Source: Candidatus Endomicrobiellum calonymphae (GTDB lineage Bacteria; Elusimicrobiota; Endomicrobiia; Endomicrobiales; Endomicrobiaceae). Taken from it: 50,640 bases of DNA. The translations under genes were made by a program, and so were the position numbers. This document shows, one piece after another, positions 41,587 through 50,489 of this stretch. Location: the NCBI GenBank assembly GCA_031269945.1, contig JAISYK010000011.1, positions 1 to 50,640 of the forward strand. Reading direction: 5' to 3'. The first letter of the stretch is position 1, and each line of letters begins with the position of its first letter. The notes under the pieces are model-generated. The model saw nothing but the letters and a program-made list of their open reading frames with translations, made no database searches and was not told the origin of the DNA.

Positions 41587-42021
41587 ATGAGAATGAACGA
41601 GAATTGTTTCGATGCAAGTAGTCTATCAAGTAGTCTATCAAGAGAGCCGTTATCGAAAAAAAAGTTTTCTTTTACGTATTTTGAAAGATTACATTTACAG
41701 AGAGATTTTAATAGAGTATTTGAAAACGGTTTTAAGCTTGAAAATGAATATATAAGAATTTTAATCTATAAAAGAAACGATGGGCTTGTTGTAAGAAGAT
41801 TGGGCCTTGTTACGTCAAGGAAGGTAGGAATGGCAGTAGTAAGAAATAGGACTAAAAGAAGATTGAGAGAAATTTTCAGGCTTAATAAACATTTTTTAGA
41901 GTCAGGTGTGGATTTAATTTTTATTTCTAAAAAAAAAACCACGCTGTTGAGTTATGGTGATCTAAGGAAAAGTGTTTTGGGGTTGCTTAGAGATGCCAAG
42001 TTTTGCACAAGTTCAGAGTAA
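41587..42021 (+). CDS. rnpA: Ribonuclease P protein component
   Basis: A protein of 144 residues from the ATG at 41587 (a GTG at 41581 is an alternative). The RnpA domain begins near YFERLHLQRDFNRVFENG and includes LGLVTSRKVGMAVVRNRTKRRLREIFR, the RNR-type RNA-binding helix, and GVDLIFISKKK. It binds the catalytic RNase P RNA and helps mature tRNA 5' ends. The N-terminus has about 20 extra residues before the domain, including a duplicated SLSSSL segment from a tandem DNA repeat near 41620-41641. yidD starts 1 base after the stop. Confidence 0.94.
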   Translation: MRMNENCFDASSLSSSLSREPLSKKKFSFTYFERLHLQRDFNRVFENGFKLENEYIRILIYKRNDGLVVRRLGLVTSRKVGMAVVRNRTKRRLREIFRLNKHFLESGVDLIFISKKKTTLLSYGDLRKSVLGLLRDAKFCTSSE

Positions 42022-42022
42022 T

Positions 42023-42253
42023 ATGTGTGTGAAAGAAATGGTGCTTTTTTTAATTAAGTGCTATAAGCTTGTGTCTAGATTGACTCCACCTAGGTGTCGT
42101 TTCGTGCCTAGTTGCTCTACTTACGCTTATCAAGTAATAGAAATTTATGGGTTTTTAAAAGGTTCTTTTTTAGCTTTTAAAAGAGTTGTTCGTTGTAGTC
42201 CGTTTTGTAAGGCAGGATTTGACCCTGTACCTTTGCCAAAAAAGAAGGTTTAA
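42023..42253 (+). CDS. yidD: Membrane protein insertion efficiency factor YidD
   Basis: A protein of 76 residues. An amphipathic N-terminus (VLFLIKCYKLVSRLTPPRC) is followed by the YidD signature CRFVPSCSTYAYQVI, then GFLKGSFLAFKRVVRCSPFC and GFDPVP. It is a small peripheral membrane protein that assists YidC. The start at 42023, one base after rnpA, is chosen; an ATG at 42038 is also possible. The frame upstream of 42023 overlaps rnpA and is not family-like. Confidence 0.92.
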   Translation: MCVKEMVLFLIKCYKLVSRLTPPRCRFVPSCSTYAYQVIEIYGFLKGSFLAFKRVVRCSPFCKAGFDPVPLPKKKV

Positions 42254-42275
42254 TATCATAAGATAAGGGATTTAA

Positions 42276-43817
42276 ATGCAAAAAAATTCTTTTTTATTCA
42301 TAATTTTGTCGCTTTTTACGGTTTTAAGTTGGTATTTTCTTGCTTCTCCGTATTATCATCGGCAGCTTCCGCAGAGAGTGGCAAAAACTCAAAATGGTGT
42401 TACTGTTTCAGGTGACAGTGCACGTAATGTTAAAAATGTTGCTAAATATGTAGAAGAGAATATAAATATTGAAACTGGGAAGTATAAAGCGATTTTGACA
42501 AATAAAGGTGCTGCAATTTTAAGTTGGTCTGTAAAAGAAAAAAATGGACAAATAGTAGATTTAGTAGCTCCAGATTCTGTGCCTGTTATGGCGAATTTCC
42601 CAAATGAAATTTATAAAATAGTTTCCAAATCAGATAAGAAAGTGGTTTTTGAACATGTTTCTAGGGATGGATGGAGAATCACAAAAACGTATAATTTTTC
42701 GGATTTATATATGCACAATTTAAGTGTTTCTATTGAGAAGATTTCTGGAGTAACTTTCCCCGAGATAGTTTTTAAATGGGGACCAGGTCTCTGTTTCGGC
42801 AGCAACGCTAAAGAGATAGAAGAAAATATTTCTCTAACAAAAATTTCGGCTTATAACGCGGCGGTTCCGAATAAAATTGAAAAACTTAAAAATGTATCAA
42901 AGTCTGCTGCTTTGTACAAATGGACAGCTATAGATAATAGATATTTTTTAGCTGCGTTTATACCTGCAAATTTTTCAGATTTTGACAAAATTATATCGTC
43001 CAGATTAGACAAGAAGCATCCTTATTCTCTTACTTTCACAGCACTAATTCCCGAAGATATCAATAAGAAAAATTATTCTATTGATTTTTATTTGGGACCT
43101 AAGATTTATAGATATTTGAAAACTTATAATTTAGGTCTTGAAAAAACTGTAGATTTTGGTTTCTTTGGATTTTTAGGGAAGGCCGCTTTTGCGATTCTAG
43201 TGTTTTTTCATAAGATTACTAACAATTACGGCTGGGCTATTGTAGCACTTACTGTTGGCATACAAATTTTAGTTTTACCGTTAACTTTGAAAAGTTCTAA
43301 ATCCGCTGCATTAATGAAAAATATTCAACCCATAATAAAAGATATTCAAACTGAGTATAAAAATAATCCGCAAAGACTTCAAGCTGAAATGTTAAATATA
43401 TATAAGTCGCAGAAAATTAATCCTTTGGGCGGATGTCTGCCTATAATTTTGCAAATTCCTATTTTTTGGGCGTTTTTTACGATGCTGAGGAATGTTTATG
43501 AATTAAGAAATGAGAGTTGGATTCTTTGGATAAAAGATTTATCCGCTGCGGACCACTTTATGCGCATAGGTTCTTTTAATTTTAATCTTCTTCCTTTGAT
43601 AATGGGCGTTGGAATGTTTTTTCAACAAAGGATGACTACTGCCGCTTCGGATCCTATGCAAAAAAGAATGATGTACATAGTGCCTATAGTGTTTATTTTT
43701 ATGTTTTGGTCTTTCCCTTCGGGACTTGTTATATATTGGATTACTAACAGCGTGATTTCAACGATAGAGCAATATTTTATAATGAAGGGAAATGCTATTC
43801 GCGTAAAACGCGTGTGA
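42276..43817 (+). CDS. yidC: Membrane protein insertase YidC
   Basis: A protein of 513 residues. An N-terminal membrane helix (FLFIILSLFTVLSWYFLASPYY) is followed by a large periplasmic beta domain (about 60-290). The conserved insertase core starts at NNYGWAIVALTVGIQILVLPLT and includes KSSKSAALMKNIQPIIKDIQ, GGCLPIILQIPIFWAFF and VIYWITNSVISTIEQYF. The big periplasmic domain is the Gram-negative type and supports a diderm cell. It inserts inner-membrane proteins alone or with SecYEG. Intact. A broken jag follows. Confidence 0.96.
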   Translation: MQKNSFLFIILSLFTVLSWYFLASPYYHRQLPQRVAKTQNGVTVSGDSARNVKNVAKYVEENINIETGKYKAILTNKGAAILSWSVKEKNGQIVDLVAPDSVPVMANFPNEIYKIVSKSDKKVVFEHVSRDGWRITKTYNFSDLYMHNLSVSIEKISGVTFPEIVFKWGPGLCFGSNAKEIEENISLTKISAYNAAVPNKIEKLKNVSKSAALYKWTAIDNRYFLAAFIPANFSDFDKIISSRLDKKHPYSLTFTALIPEDINKKNYSIDFYLGPKIYRYLKTYNLGLEKTVDFGFFGFLGKAAFAILVFFHKITNNYGWAIVALTVGIQILVLPLTLKSSKSAALMKNIQPIIKDIQTEYKNNPQRLQAEMLNIYKSQKINPLGGCLPIILQIPIFWAFFTMLRNVYELRNESWILWIKDLSAADHFMRIGSFNFNLLPLIMGVGMFFQQRMTTAASDPMQKRMMYIVPIVFIFMFWSFPSGLVIYWITNSVISTIEQYFIMKGNAIRVKRV

Positions 43818-43901
43818 TGGTGTGGTGTATTAAATTCTACGAGAAGTCAAATGATGCTCACTATTCATGTGTTAGCTTTGTTAATAATTGAGGGTTAATT
43901 C

Positions 43902-44090
43902 ATGTCAGGAGTAGAGGAATTTTTTAAAGCTAAGACACAGTGATTGAAGCCATAAATGAAGGTTTATCGCATTTTGAATGCGATAAACAATGCGTTAAGG
44001 TAAAAATTGTAAGCGAGGGTTCAAAATGACTTTTTTGCCTTATGGGGAAAAGTCCGGCGATTGTTCTGATGTCGATTGACAATATTAAAA
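43902..44090 (+). pseudogene. jag: Jag/KhpB RNA-binding protein, N-terminal remnant
   Basis: In the expected place after yidC, with AGGG before an ATG. The Jag N-domain reads FKAKT, then after a frameshift VIEAINEGLSHFECDKQC and VKVKIVSEGSK, then after a stop and another shift LFALWG and KSPAIVLM, corresponding to the family pattern KTVEEAI...EGSKGLFGLIGKKPA. KH and R3H domains are not recognisable further on. Inactive. Confidence 0.8.
43963..43987 (+). repeat. Perfect 11-bp hairpin inside the jag remnant
   Basis: TTTATCGCATT and AATGCGATAAA are perfect reverse complements separated by TTG. There is no T-tract after it, so it is not a standard intrinsic terminator, but it lies about 150 bases after yidC. 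Confidence 0.8.
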
Positions 44091-44632
44091 TACGAAAATA
44101 AATTGGTTTATAAAGAAGAATATATTGCTTATGTACGGTAATATTTTTATTGCGAAATGTGTATAATTTAACTTTGCGAAAGGTTTGGATGTTTATATAA
44201 TAAGTAAGTACCAAAATTCAGAAATTATTATATATAGTTACATGGGTGTGTTTTTATGTACGAAGAGGAGAGTAGTCATCGTTTTATATATGAGAGTTGT
44301 TTGAAAATGTAAAAATATTGGTGATAAAAGCTTTTCAGTGGTGTTATTGGCTAATTTTTCAAAATTTGGTGTTGATGTTTTATCAAGGTGGGTACATAAG
44401 AAATATTTGCTTTTGGTAAGACAGAAGGAAATGTTTGTGGAAAGGGTGATGTACTAATAAAAGCTGAATAATAGGAGTTTAGTATTTTAAATTTGGTGTG
44501 TTTAAAATGGTTTTACTTAATTTAAGAACTACGGTGAAATTATTCTTGATTGAGGTTGTGTTGTTTGGGTTAAAAATTAGATAAGATGCATTAGATGGTG
44601 TTATGAAGTTTTTATTAATAGGTAAAAGTGAA
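44091..44632 (+). other. Gene-free region between jag remnant and tRNA-Ser
   Basis: About 540 bases. It probably includes the rest of the decayed jag gene, but no KH or R3H motif could be read. No RNA gene seen. Confidence 0.4.
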
Positions 44633-44719
44633 GGAGAGATGGCCGAGCGGTTTAAGGTGATGGTCTTGAAAACTATTATAGAAGAAGTTCTATCGAGGGT
44701 TCGAATCCCTCTCTCTCCG
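44633..44719 (+). tRNA. tRNA-Ser (anticodon TGA)
   Basis: Eighty-seven bases, class II with a long variable arm. Acceptor GGAGAGA pairs with TCTCTCC, the same as in tRNA-Ser(GGA) at 35336. Anticodon stem ATGGT/ACTAT (one G-T pair) with loop CTTGAAA gives TGA (codons UCA/UCG/UCU). The T arm GGGTTCGAATCCC is canonical. CCA is not encoded. Confidence 0.94.
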
Positions 44720-47588
44720 CTTAAAGTGGATCGAGTTTTTGAAGTAGTCGTAGATTTTTTGTTCACATCAAAAAAGTTAAGTTGTCAAGTTGAAAATTAA
44801 GGTGAAATCGAAAGATAGTTTATCTTTACTACTTTTAGTTTTTTATCTGAGAGCCTGTTGTTTTAAATTATAAAAGTTATTGAAGGTGATTTGTTTGTGT
44901 CTGAAGATGAGATCCAAAGTAATTAAGGACATCTTTTTCAGCTATGCCGTGCACAGTTGGTTTGCGAATATGGAAATTTAAGCTATAGGGAAGAGTTTAA
45001 TAAAGTTTTAAGTAGTGTACTTTCGGGTGATCTAGGTGTTTTACTTTTGAATGAGCTGATAAATCGTTTAGACTTTGAGAATTGCAAATTTCTAATGAGG
45101 ATACTGAACTTTTATAAAAGGATTTTGCCGGCCGGTCGTATCCTATGATGTTGAGTTTTTAAAAAATTTTATTGATATTCTGTTGTGTATATATATTGCG
45201 GTAGCGTCGAGAGTATCAAGTTATTGAAAACTGGATTTAAAAAGTCTTACAAGAGAAAAAAAAAGAAAACCATGAGGCTTTGGTGGGAGGACAACGATGT
45301 GTTAAGAAAGCTAGTGGAAGATGTGGGAAGTTAGTTAAGCAGAAGAGAAAAGATAGCTTCCTGCTTTATGCAATTTCAAATAAAACTATAAGATGAAACT
45401 GTTGGTAAAATAGATAAATTTTGAAGAAGAAAAAGATTTTGACTAAACGTTTGTCTAATTTAAAAAATATTTAAATAATAAATCAAAGTTTTTCTTCAAC
45501 ATTTAGAAACGTAAGATAAAAAAAATAATTGTTTTAGGAGGCTGCTGGTTAAATTAGATATGGAGATAGAATAATTTAAAAGACGTAAAACTCTATCAGT
45601 TACTGAAAATGAACGTTTATTTGCGGCCGGTGATGGTGATTTTTCGGACATGGCAACATTATTTGAAGCTATTTTAAGTTATCCGTCGTAGGGGAGGTGT
45701 CCTATTAAAACTGATGTTTGGGAACGTGCCGCGTTGCGAAGATAGGAGCTATTTAGTCTGATATCGCGCATTACGTTGTGGGGAATTGGACAATACAAAA
45801 GGGTTTGCAAACGCCTAAATGTTGATTATAAATGAAATTATAAATAACGTTGGTCTTGTGTTGCTGTGGTGTTTAGGAACATAGGAATACAAAAGATATA
45901 TTGTCAATGTGCTGAGAAAGATTATGTCGATGCAATGAATGAATTGTAATTACTCACGATGCTGGGTTTTTGTATGGGTGGTGGGGGGAGAATTGACTAA
46001 AGAATAAGTTTATGGAGCCTTTATTCGTATCATTTTGTTTTCAGGAAAGTCTGAGATATTTTCTCTAAATGGCACCTTTTATTAATTAATTTGCTTCCTC
46101 GAGGTAGATTTCTTTAATGGAGGGGCGGTTTTGTTGTATTTGTTGTAAAATTCGTTTAAAGCAGAGCTTTATAAGAGTAAATTAGAACGGATGCAACGAC
46201 TCTGTTTCACTGTTTTTTTTCAATTTTCATCTCAAGTTCTGTAGTTAAAAAAAATCGTTAACACCATCCTTTACGACTCCCATGTTTCTGTATAGGTCTA
46301 TATTACATGAAGTGCCAATGAGGATGTACAACCTTGCTTCCGTTCTTGGCCTTTTTTCAAAAAGACTTAACGTACATTTTGTGGATTCTGAAGAGTCATT
46401 GTTTTTTCGTGTATTTATCCGATGACTGCTATTAGTTATTTGGATTTTAAAAATAGTTGACACACAAATTGCTTTGCGGTAAATTTTTTGTTATTTAGGT
46501 TCGCAATATTCACTTTTGTTCCTGCTTTTTGTAATTTTAGTGAACTAAAGTTTTATAAATTTTATTAAGTCTTATCAAATTTTGGCATAAGGCATAAATC
46601 TTTTAAATTTAAAGTGTAATGAATAGTTTCTATCGTTTTCTTCTGTTTCTAAATCTTAGTCGTATCCTAGTTTTCTCTTCAAGCAAAAGTTTGCTTTTGC
46701 AACCCCTCCCCACACAAATTTACACGGAGTGTGTCACATATTTCATGATTTACTTTTTGTGAAGTCATAAATACGATAATTAAACATTTCTCGAAATAAC
46801 TTATGTGCCATTTTATGTATGGGTAAGTGCTATCGTCGTGTGTGTACGTACACAAAATCAAGCTTTACGTCTTTACAACGTTTTTTTTGCTTACAAGAAG
46901 CTTGTTTTCCTGCCTAACATGCACAAAATCGGCTCCTAAATTTTTCCCAAAATTTATCCATAAGTCCTGAATAAACATTTGCTTAATCTGACATGTGCAT
47001 GAGAATTTGAGGCATTTTTTATCTTATATATTGAAATATGTCGGGGAGATATTTCGATGTTGGATGTCTTTGTTGAGAGTTAATAAATTAGGTACTAAAT
47101 ATATTTTTCCAAGTTTATGTGCCAGAGGGATTCTTTCTTTCATATACTCCAAAGAAAATTTTGCTTTTGCCTTTTTCAACAGCGACATTCTGTAGGTTTT
47201 AACACAAACAGAACGTTTGCTGTGTAAAGAAACGCTATTTTAGAAGTGATTCTATAAAAGATAACACTAATTGTTTTTTATGTGCATAAGAAAATTGCTA
47301 GTATCAAAATTCGGTTTTAAACAGATTATAGATCAAAATCTTTCATTAAGCGATAAAATTGAAATTACAACATAAGTTTAATAATTAGGCTGACAATTGT
47401 AACAAATTTTCTATAGTGAAATGAATTCATGGTGGGGGGGGGGTATTTATTAACTGAATATTGTTATCTGTTTTTCAATTATTTTTTTATTATAAATGTG
47501 TAAATTGACAAAATGAAGTATATTTATTATAATCCTGGGCTGTGCGAGGCGAATAAATCGATCGAATCTTGTAAGTGGGGGATCTCTA
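44720..47588. other. 2.9-kb decayed tract without an intact gene
   Basis: Plus-strand fragments: an open piece of about 60 codons at 44957-45148 (EFNKVLSSVLSGDLGVLLLN), and one near 45600-45800 reading VTENERLFAAGDGDFSDMAT and, after a shift, VVGNWTIQKGLQTP. Minus-strand fragments at 46245-47200 are listed separately. A run of ten G lies at 47434-47443, and a 7-bp hairpin GCAAAAG/CTTTTGC at 46683-46700. None of the fragments is identified. Confidence 0.45.
46245..47195 (-). pseudogene. Unidentified minus-strand decayed gene(s)
   Basis: Consecutive minus-strand pieces read like protein: MSLLKKAKAKFSLEYMKERI and KLGKIYLVPNLLTLNKDIQH (near 47190-47030), FVHVRQENKLLVSKKNVVKT (near 46930), a run of about 60 codons with THDDSTYPYIKWHISYFEKC (46861-46679), and SSESTKCTLSLFEKRPRTEA followed by RLYILIGTSCNIDLYRNMGV (46390-46250). 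They may be one former gene broken by several frameshifts. The family is not recognised. The top strand here is C-rich relative to its neighbours, consistent with a minus-sense origin. Confidence 0.35.
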
Positions 47589-47831
47589 ATGGCGGTGCGG
47601 TTACGGTTGCAAAGAAAAGGCAAACCGAAAAGGCCTTATTATAGAATTGTGGCTATTGATCAGAGAGTGAAAAGAGAAGGGAGACCTATTGAGATTATTG
47701 GGCGGTGTGATCCTATGTCGAAGGATAATAAGTTTAACGTAAACATGGAAAGAGTGAATTATTGGTTGAGTACAGGAGCAACACCTTCTGAGACGGTAGC
47801 TGCCTACATTAATCAAAAAAAAATCAAGTAG
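47589..47831 (+). CDS. rpsP: 30S ribosomal protein S16
   Basis: A protein of 80 residues: MAVRLRLQRKGKPKRPYYRI, VAIDQRVKREGRPIEIIGRCDP and MERVNYWLSTGATPSETVAA. Standard S16 length and sequence. A GGGGG ribosome site precedes the ATG. First gene of the block rpsP-khpA-rimM-trmD-rplS-rnhB. ffh, which often precedes rpsP, is not seen upstream. Confidence 0.96.
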   Translation: MAVRLRLQRKGKPKRPYYRIVAIDQRVKREGRPIEIIGRCDPMSKDNKFNVNMERVNYWLSTGATPSETVAAYINQKKIK

Positions 47832-47889
47832 ACGAAGGTGAGTGAATACCAAGTTGTGTATTGTGTACATAATTACGGAGGGCTTATTT

Positions 47890-48120
47890 ATGAAAGGACT
47901 GGTGCTTTTAATTGCTAAGGCTTTGGTTGATGATCCGGATAAGATAGAAGTGAAAGAAATTGTTGGCGAAAAGACCACTGTTGTGGAATTAAAAGTTGCG
48001 GATGGAGATAAAGGAAAAATCATTGGCAAGGAAGGTAGAATTATAAAAGCAATAAGAATCATTGTGAATTCGGCCTCTGCAAAACTTGATAAAAGGGCAA
48101 CTGTCGAAGTTGTAGAATGA
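47890..48120 (+). CDS. khpA: KH-domain RNA-binding protein KhpA
   Basis: A protein of 76 residues consisting of one KH domain: MKGLVLLIAKALVDDPDKIE, ELKVADGDKGKIIGKEGRII with the GKIIGKEGR loop that contacts RNA, then KAIRIIVNSASAKLDKRATV. The start at 47890 follows GGAGGG. KhpA is known to pair with KhpB/Jag in Firmicutes; the jag gene in this window is broken. rimM overlaps its stop by four bases. Confidence 0.93.
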   Translation: MKGLVLLIAKALVDDPDKIEVKEIVGEKTTVVELKVADGDKGKIIGKEGRIIKAIRIIVNSASAKLDKRATVEVVE

Positions 48121-48386
48121 ATGATATAAAACGGAAGATACTTGATACTACCAATATTGTAGGTTTTGAAGTTTTTGATCAAGGCGGGGCACGGGTGGGG
48201 CTCCTTTCGGGAGTTGTGTCGGCTAGCAGTAATGATGTATGGGTTGTAAAGGATTGTGATGAAGAAATTTTGATTCCTGCTTTAATGAGTGTGATAATAG
48301 AAGTAAATGTGTTGAGAAGGAAGATTTTTGTTGTTTTACCAAAAAAATGGGGATGTCTGTGTGAAATCTACGATAGATGTTCTTGA
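48117..48386 (+). CDS. rimM: RimM-like 16S rRNA processing protein, PRC-barrel half only
   Basis: A protein of 89 residues in the rimM position between khpA and trmD. It matches only the C-terminal PRC-barrel half of RimM: ILDTTNIVGFEVFDQGGARVG (family: L.G..V...G..lG.V), then VVKDCDEEILIPALMSVIIEVNVLRRKIFVVLP. A usual RimM is about 170 residues with an N-terminal beta-barrel ahead of this. The ATG overlaps the khpA stop (ATGA), so there is no room for the missing domain. It is either a shortened functional protein or a remnant; the open frame and coupling favour expression. The frame overlaps the non-family upstream extension of trmD. Confidence 0.75.
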   Translation: MNDIKRKILDTTNIVGFEVFDQGGARVGLLSGVVSASSNDVWVVKDCDEEILIPALMSVIIEVNVLRRKIFVVLPKKWGCLCEIYDRCS

Positions 48387-48406
48387 TTTATAATAATGCG
48401 TATCTT

Positions 48407-49117
48407 ATGTTGAAGATTGATATTCTTACTATATTTCCTGGAATGTTTGAAGGGCCTTTTACAGAAAGTTTGATAGGAAGGGCGTCACAAAAAGAAATTT
48501 TTAAGATTTGTATTATTGATATAAGGTCTTTTTCTAGGAACAAACATAAGAAAGTTGACGGTAGGCCTTTTGGTGGTGGCGTTGGTATGGTTATTAGGCC
48601 TGAGCCGTTGTATTATGCTATAAGAAGTGTAGTAGTCATGGGGGGAGGGAATTCTTACAAAGGTGATAGTATTTATAGGAAGTCGCATGTTGTCTATATG
48701 TCTCCGCAAGGAAAAACTCTTAATAACGAGATTGTGAAGGATCTTACAAAGTTTAAACATTTGGTCGTTATATGTGGTCATTATGAAGGAATTGATGAAC
48801 GTATTATGAATTACGTCGACGAAGAAATATCTATAGGTGATTATGTTCTTACTGGTGGGGAGATCCCTGCAATGGTTTTGACTGATGCTGTAGTAAGGAT
48901 GCTTCCTGGAGTTGTTAAAGAAAAAGATTCAATAAAAAATGATTCGTTTTATAATGGATTATTAGACTACCCGCATTATACAAGGCCTGCGGTATTTAAA
49001 GGTCATAAAGTTCCAGAAGTTCTTATGTCTGGAAATCATAAAAAAATTGATGAATGGTGTGTTAGAGAAGCGTATAGGAGGACAAAGGAGCGTCGTCCTG
49101 ATTTGTTGAAGAAATAA
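48407..49117 (+). CDS. trmD: tRNA (guanine-N1-)-methyltransferase
   Basis: A protein of 236 residues: MLKIDILTIFPGMFEGPFTE, VDGRPFGGGVGMVIRPEPL, the trefoil-knot SAM site VVICGHYEGIDERI and EISIGDYVLTGGEIPAMVL, then LLDYPHYTRPAVFKGHKVPEVL and RRPDLL at the end. It methylates G37 next to the anticodon of several tRNAs and prevents frameshifting. The start at 48407 gives the usual N-terminus and lies about 20 bases after the rimM stop. Confidence 0.96.
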   Translation: MLKIDILTIFPGMFEGPFTESLIGRASQKEIFKICIIDIRSFSRNKHKKVDGRPFGGGVGMVIRPEPLYYAIRSVVVMGGGNSYKGDSIYRKSHVVYMSPQGKTLNNEIVKDLTKFKHLVVICGHYEGIDERIMNYVDEEISIGDYVLTGGEIPAMVLTDAVVRMLPGVVKEKDSIKNDSFYNGLLDYPHYTRPAVFKGHKVPEVLMSGNHKKIDEWCVREAYRRTKERRPDLLKK

Positions 49118-49224
49118 GATAGAGTGAGTTTTGTTTTTTGCATTGTCAGTGAAGAATTCGTTTTTTTTACTTAATCTATTTCGATCTTGTATTTTGTTTT
49201 AGTCTCACAGAAAAAGGAGTGGTA

Positions 49225-49638
49225 ATGAATGAAGTGTCGCTGTTAAAGCAGGTACAAACGCCATACAAAAGAGATTTAGGAGTTAGCTTTAAATCAGGTG
49301 ATCAAATAAGAGTGTATTTTAGGGTAATTGAGGTTGGTGGTGAGAGGACGCAGGTTTTTGAAGGCAGAATCATACGCGTTAGAGGTAGCGGACTTTCTGA
49401 GACTTTTACGGTAAGAAAAATTTCTTTTGGTGTTGGAGTTGAACGAATATTCCCTATTCACTCTCCGCGTATAAATAAAGTTGAAGTTGTTAAACGTGGG
49501 GAAGTACGTAGATCTAAACTATATTATTTGAGAAGTCTTTCAGGAAAAGCGGCGAGAATATCTGAGTACTCTTCGAAAAAGAATTCTAAAAAAATATCTG
49601 CCCCTGCCACTAAGAATTCTGTAACAACTGAAAATTAA
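49225..49638 (+). CDS. rplS: 50S ribosomal protein L19
   Basis: A protein of 137 residues. It contains the L19 core [60 protein letters not shown] and [20 protein letters not shown] Lys/Ser-rich tail of about 20 residues follows the conserved end. AAGGAG precedes the ATG at 49225; a GTG two codons upstream is less likely. Confidence 0.95.
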   Translation: MNEVSLLKQVQTPYKRDLGVSFKSGDQIRVYFRVIEVGGERTQVFEGRIIRVRGSGLSETFTVRKISFGVGVERIFPIHSPRINKVEVVKRGEVRRSKLYYLRSLSGKAARISEYSSKKNSKKISAPATKNSVTTEN

Positions 49639-49654
49639 TTTTTGAGAGAAGCGA

Positions 49655-50278
49655 ATGAATTTATTTTCTTTTGACAAAAGTTTTTATGATAAAAATGTTG
49701 GTTTGATTGCAGGAGTTGACGAATCAGGACGGGGGCCTTTAGCTGGTCCGGTAGTGGCGGCAGCGGTGGTGTTACCTAGAGGTTTGGTGATTCCTGACTT
49801 AAACGATTCGAAACAGTTGTCAGAGAAAAAGAGAAAAATTCTTTTTGAAATAATAAAAGAAAAGTCTTTGTTTTATGGTGTTGAATTCATAGATAGTGGG
49901 ACTATCGACAAAGTAAATATTTTACAAGCAACATTTCTTGCTGTGTGTTATGCTGTTGCCAAATTGAGAGAAAGGCCAAGTTTGTGTCTTATAGATGGAA
50001 ATCGCAGAGTGCCGGGTTTGTTTTGTGAACAGGAAACGGTTGTCGGTGGAGATTCGAAAAGTGCGAGTATTGCCGCAGCTTCAGTACTTGCTAAAGTTTT
50101 AAGGGATAAAGTTATGCTTGAATACTCTGAACTTTATCCTGTTTATGATTTTAAAAAACATAAAGGATATGGAACTAAAGAGCACATAGAATTTTTAAGA
50201 AGGTATGGGGTAAGCCCTATTCACAGATTAAGTTTTTATCCAGTAAGAGATTATATTGCCTCTCGCCCTCAAGTTTGA
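49655..50278 (+). CDS. rnhB: Ribonuclease HII
   Basis: A protein of 207 residues. The catalytic acidic pair D22-E23 lies in GVDESGRGPLAGPVVAAAVVL. Further motifs are LNDSKQLSEKKR, LCLIDGN (third carboxylate), GGDSKSASIAAASVLAKVLRD (fourth) and YDFKKHKGYGTKEH. It removes ribonucleotides and RNA primers from DNA. rplS-rnhB adjacency is widely conserved. No intact yraN follows. Confidence 0.96.
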   Translation: MNLFSFDKSFYDKNVGLIAGVDESGRGPLAGPVVAAAVVLPRGLVIPDLNDSKQLSEKKRKILFEIIKEKSLFYGVEFIDSGTIDKVNILQATFLAVCYAVAKLRERPSLCLIDGNRRVPGLFCEQETVVGGDSKSASIAAASVLAKVLRDKVMLEYSELYPVYDFKKHKGYGTKEHIEFLRRYGVSPIHRLSFYPVRDYIASRPQV

Positions 50279-50489
50279 TGTTCAATATTGTGTTATAACA
50301 AGTATTGAAAGTCGTAATTGTTGAATACAAGTCCGTTGTAAAAACTTACCGTGTCGTTTGTATACATGTTTGGGTGGTTAACTGGTCCGGGGGGATTTTA
50401 TGCTGTTCATGGCGAAGCTAAAGCTGAAGAAGTTATAGATTTTGTGTGAATGGGGGTGTGTTGTGTGTTGACGTTGACTAAAAATTAGA

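Noticed and set aside
43800-43816. CGCG-TAAAA-CGCG hairpin at the end of yidC
   Set aside because: Only a 4-bp stem within the last codons and no T-tract; too weak to call a terminator.
47601-48182. Long minus-strand frame opposite rpsP and khpA
   Set aside because: Both opposite genes are firmly identified; the antisense frame has no domain.
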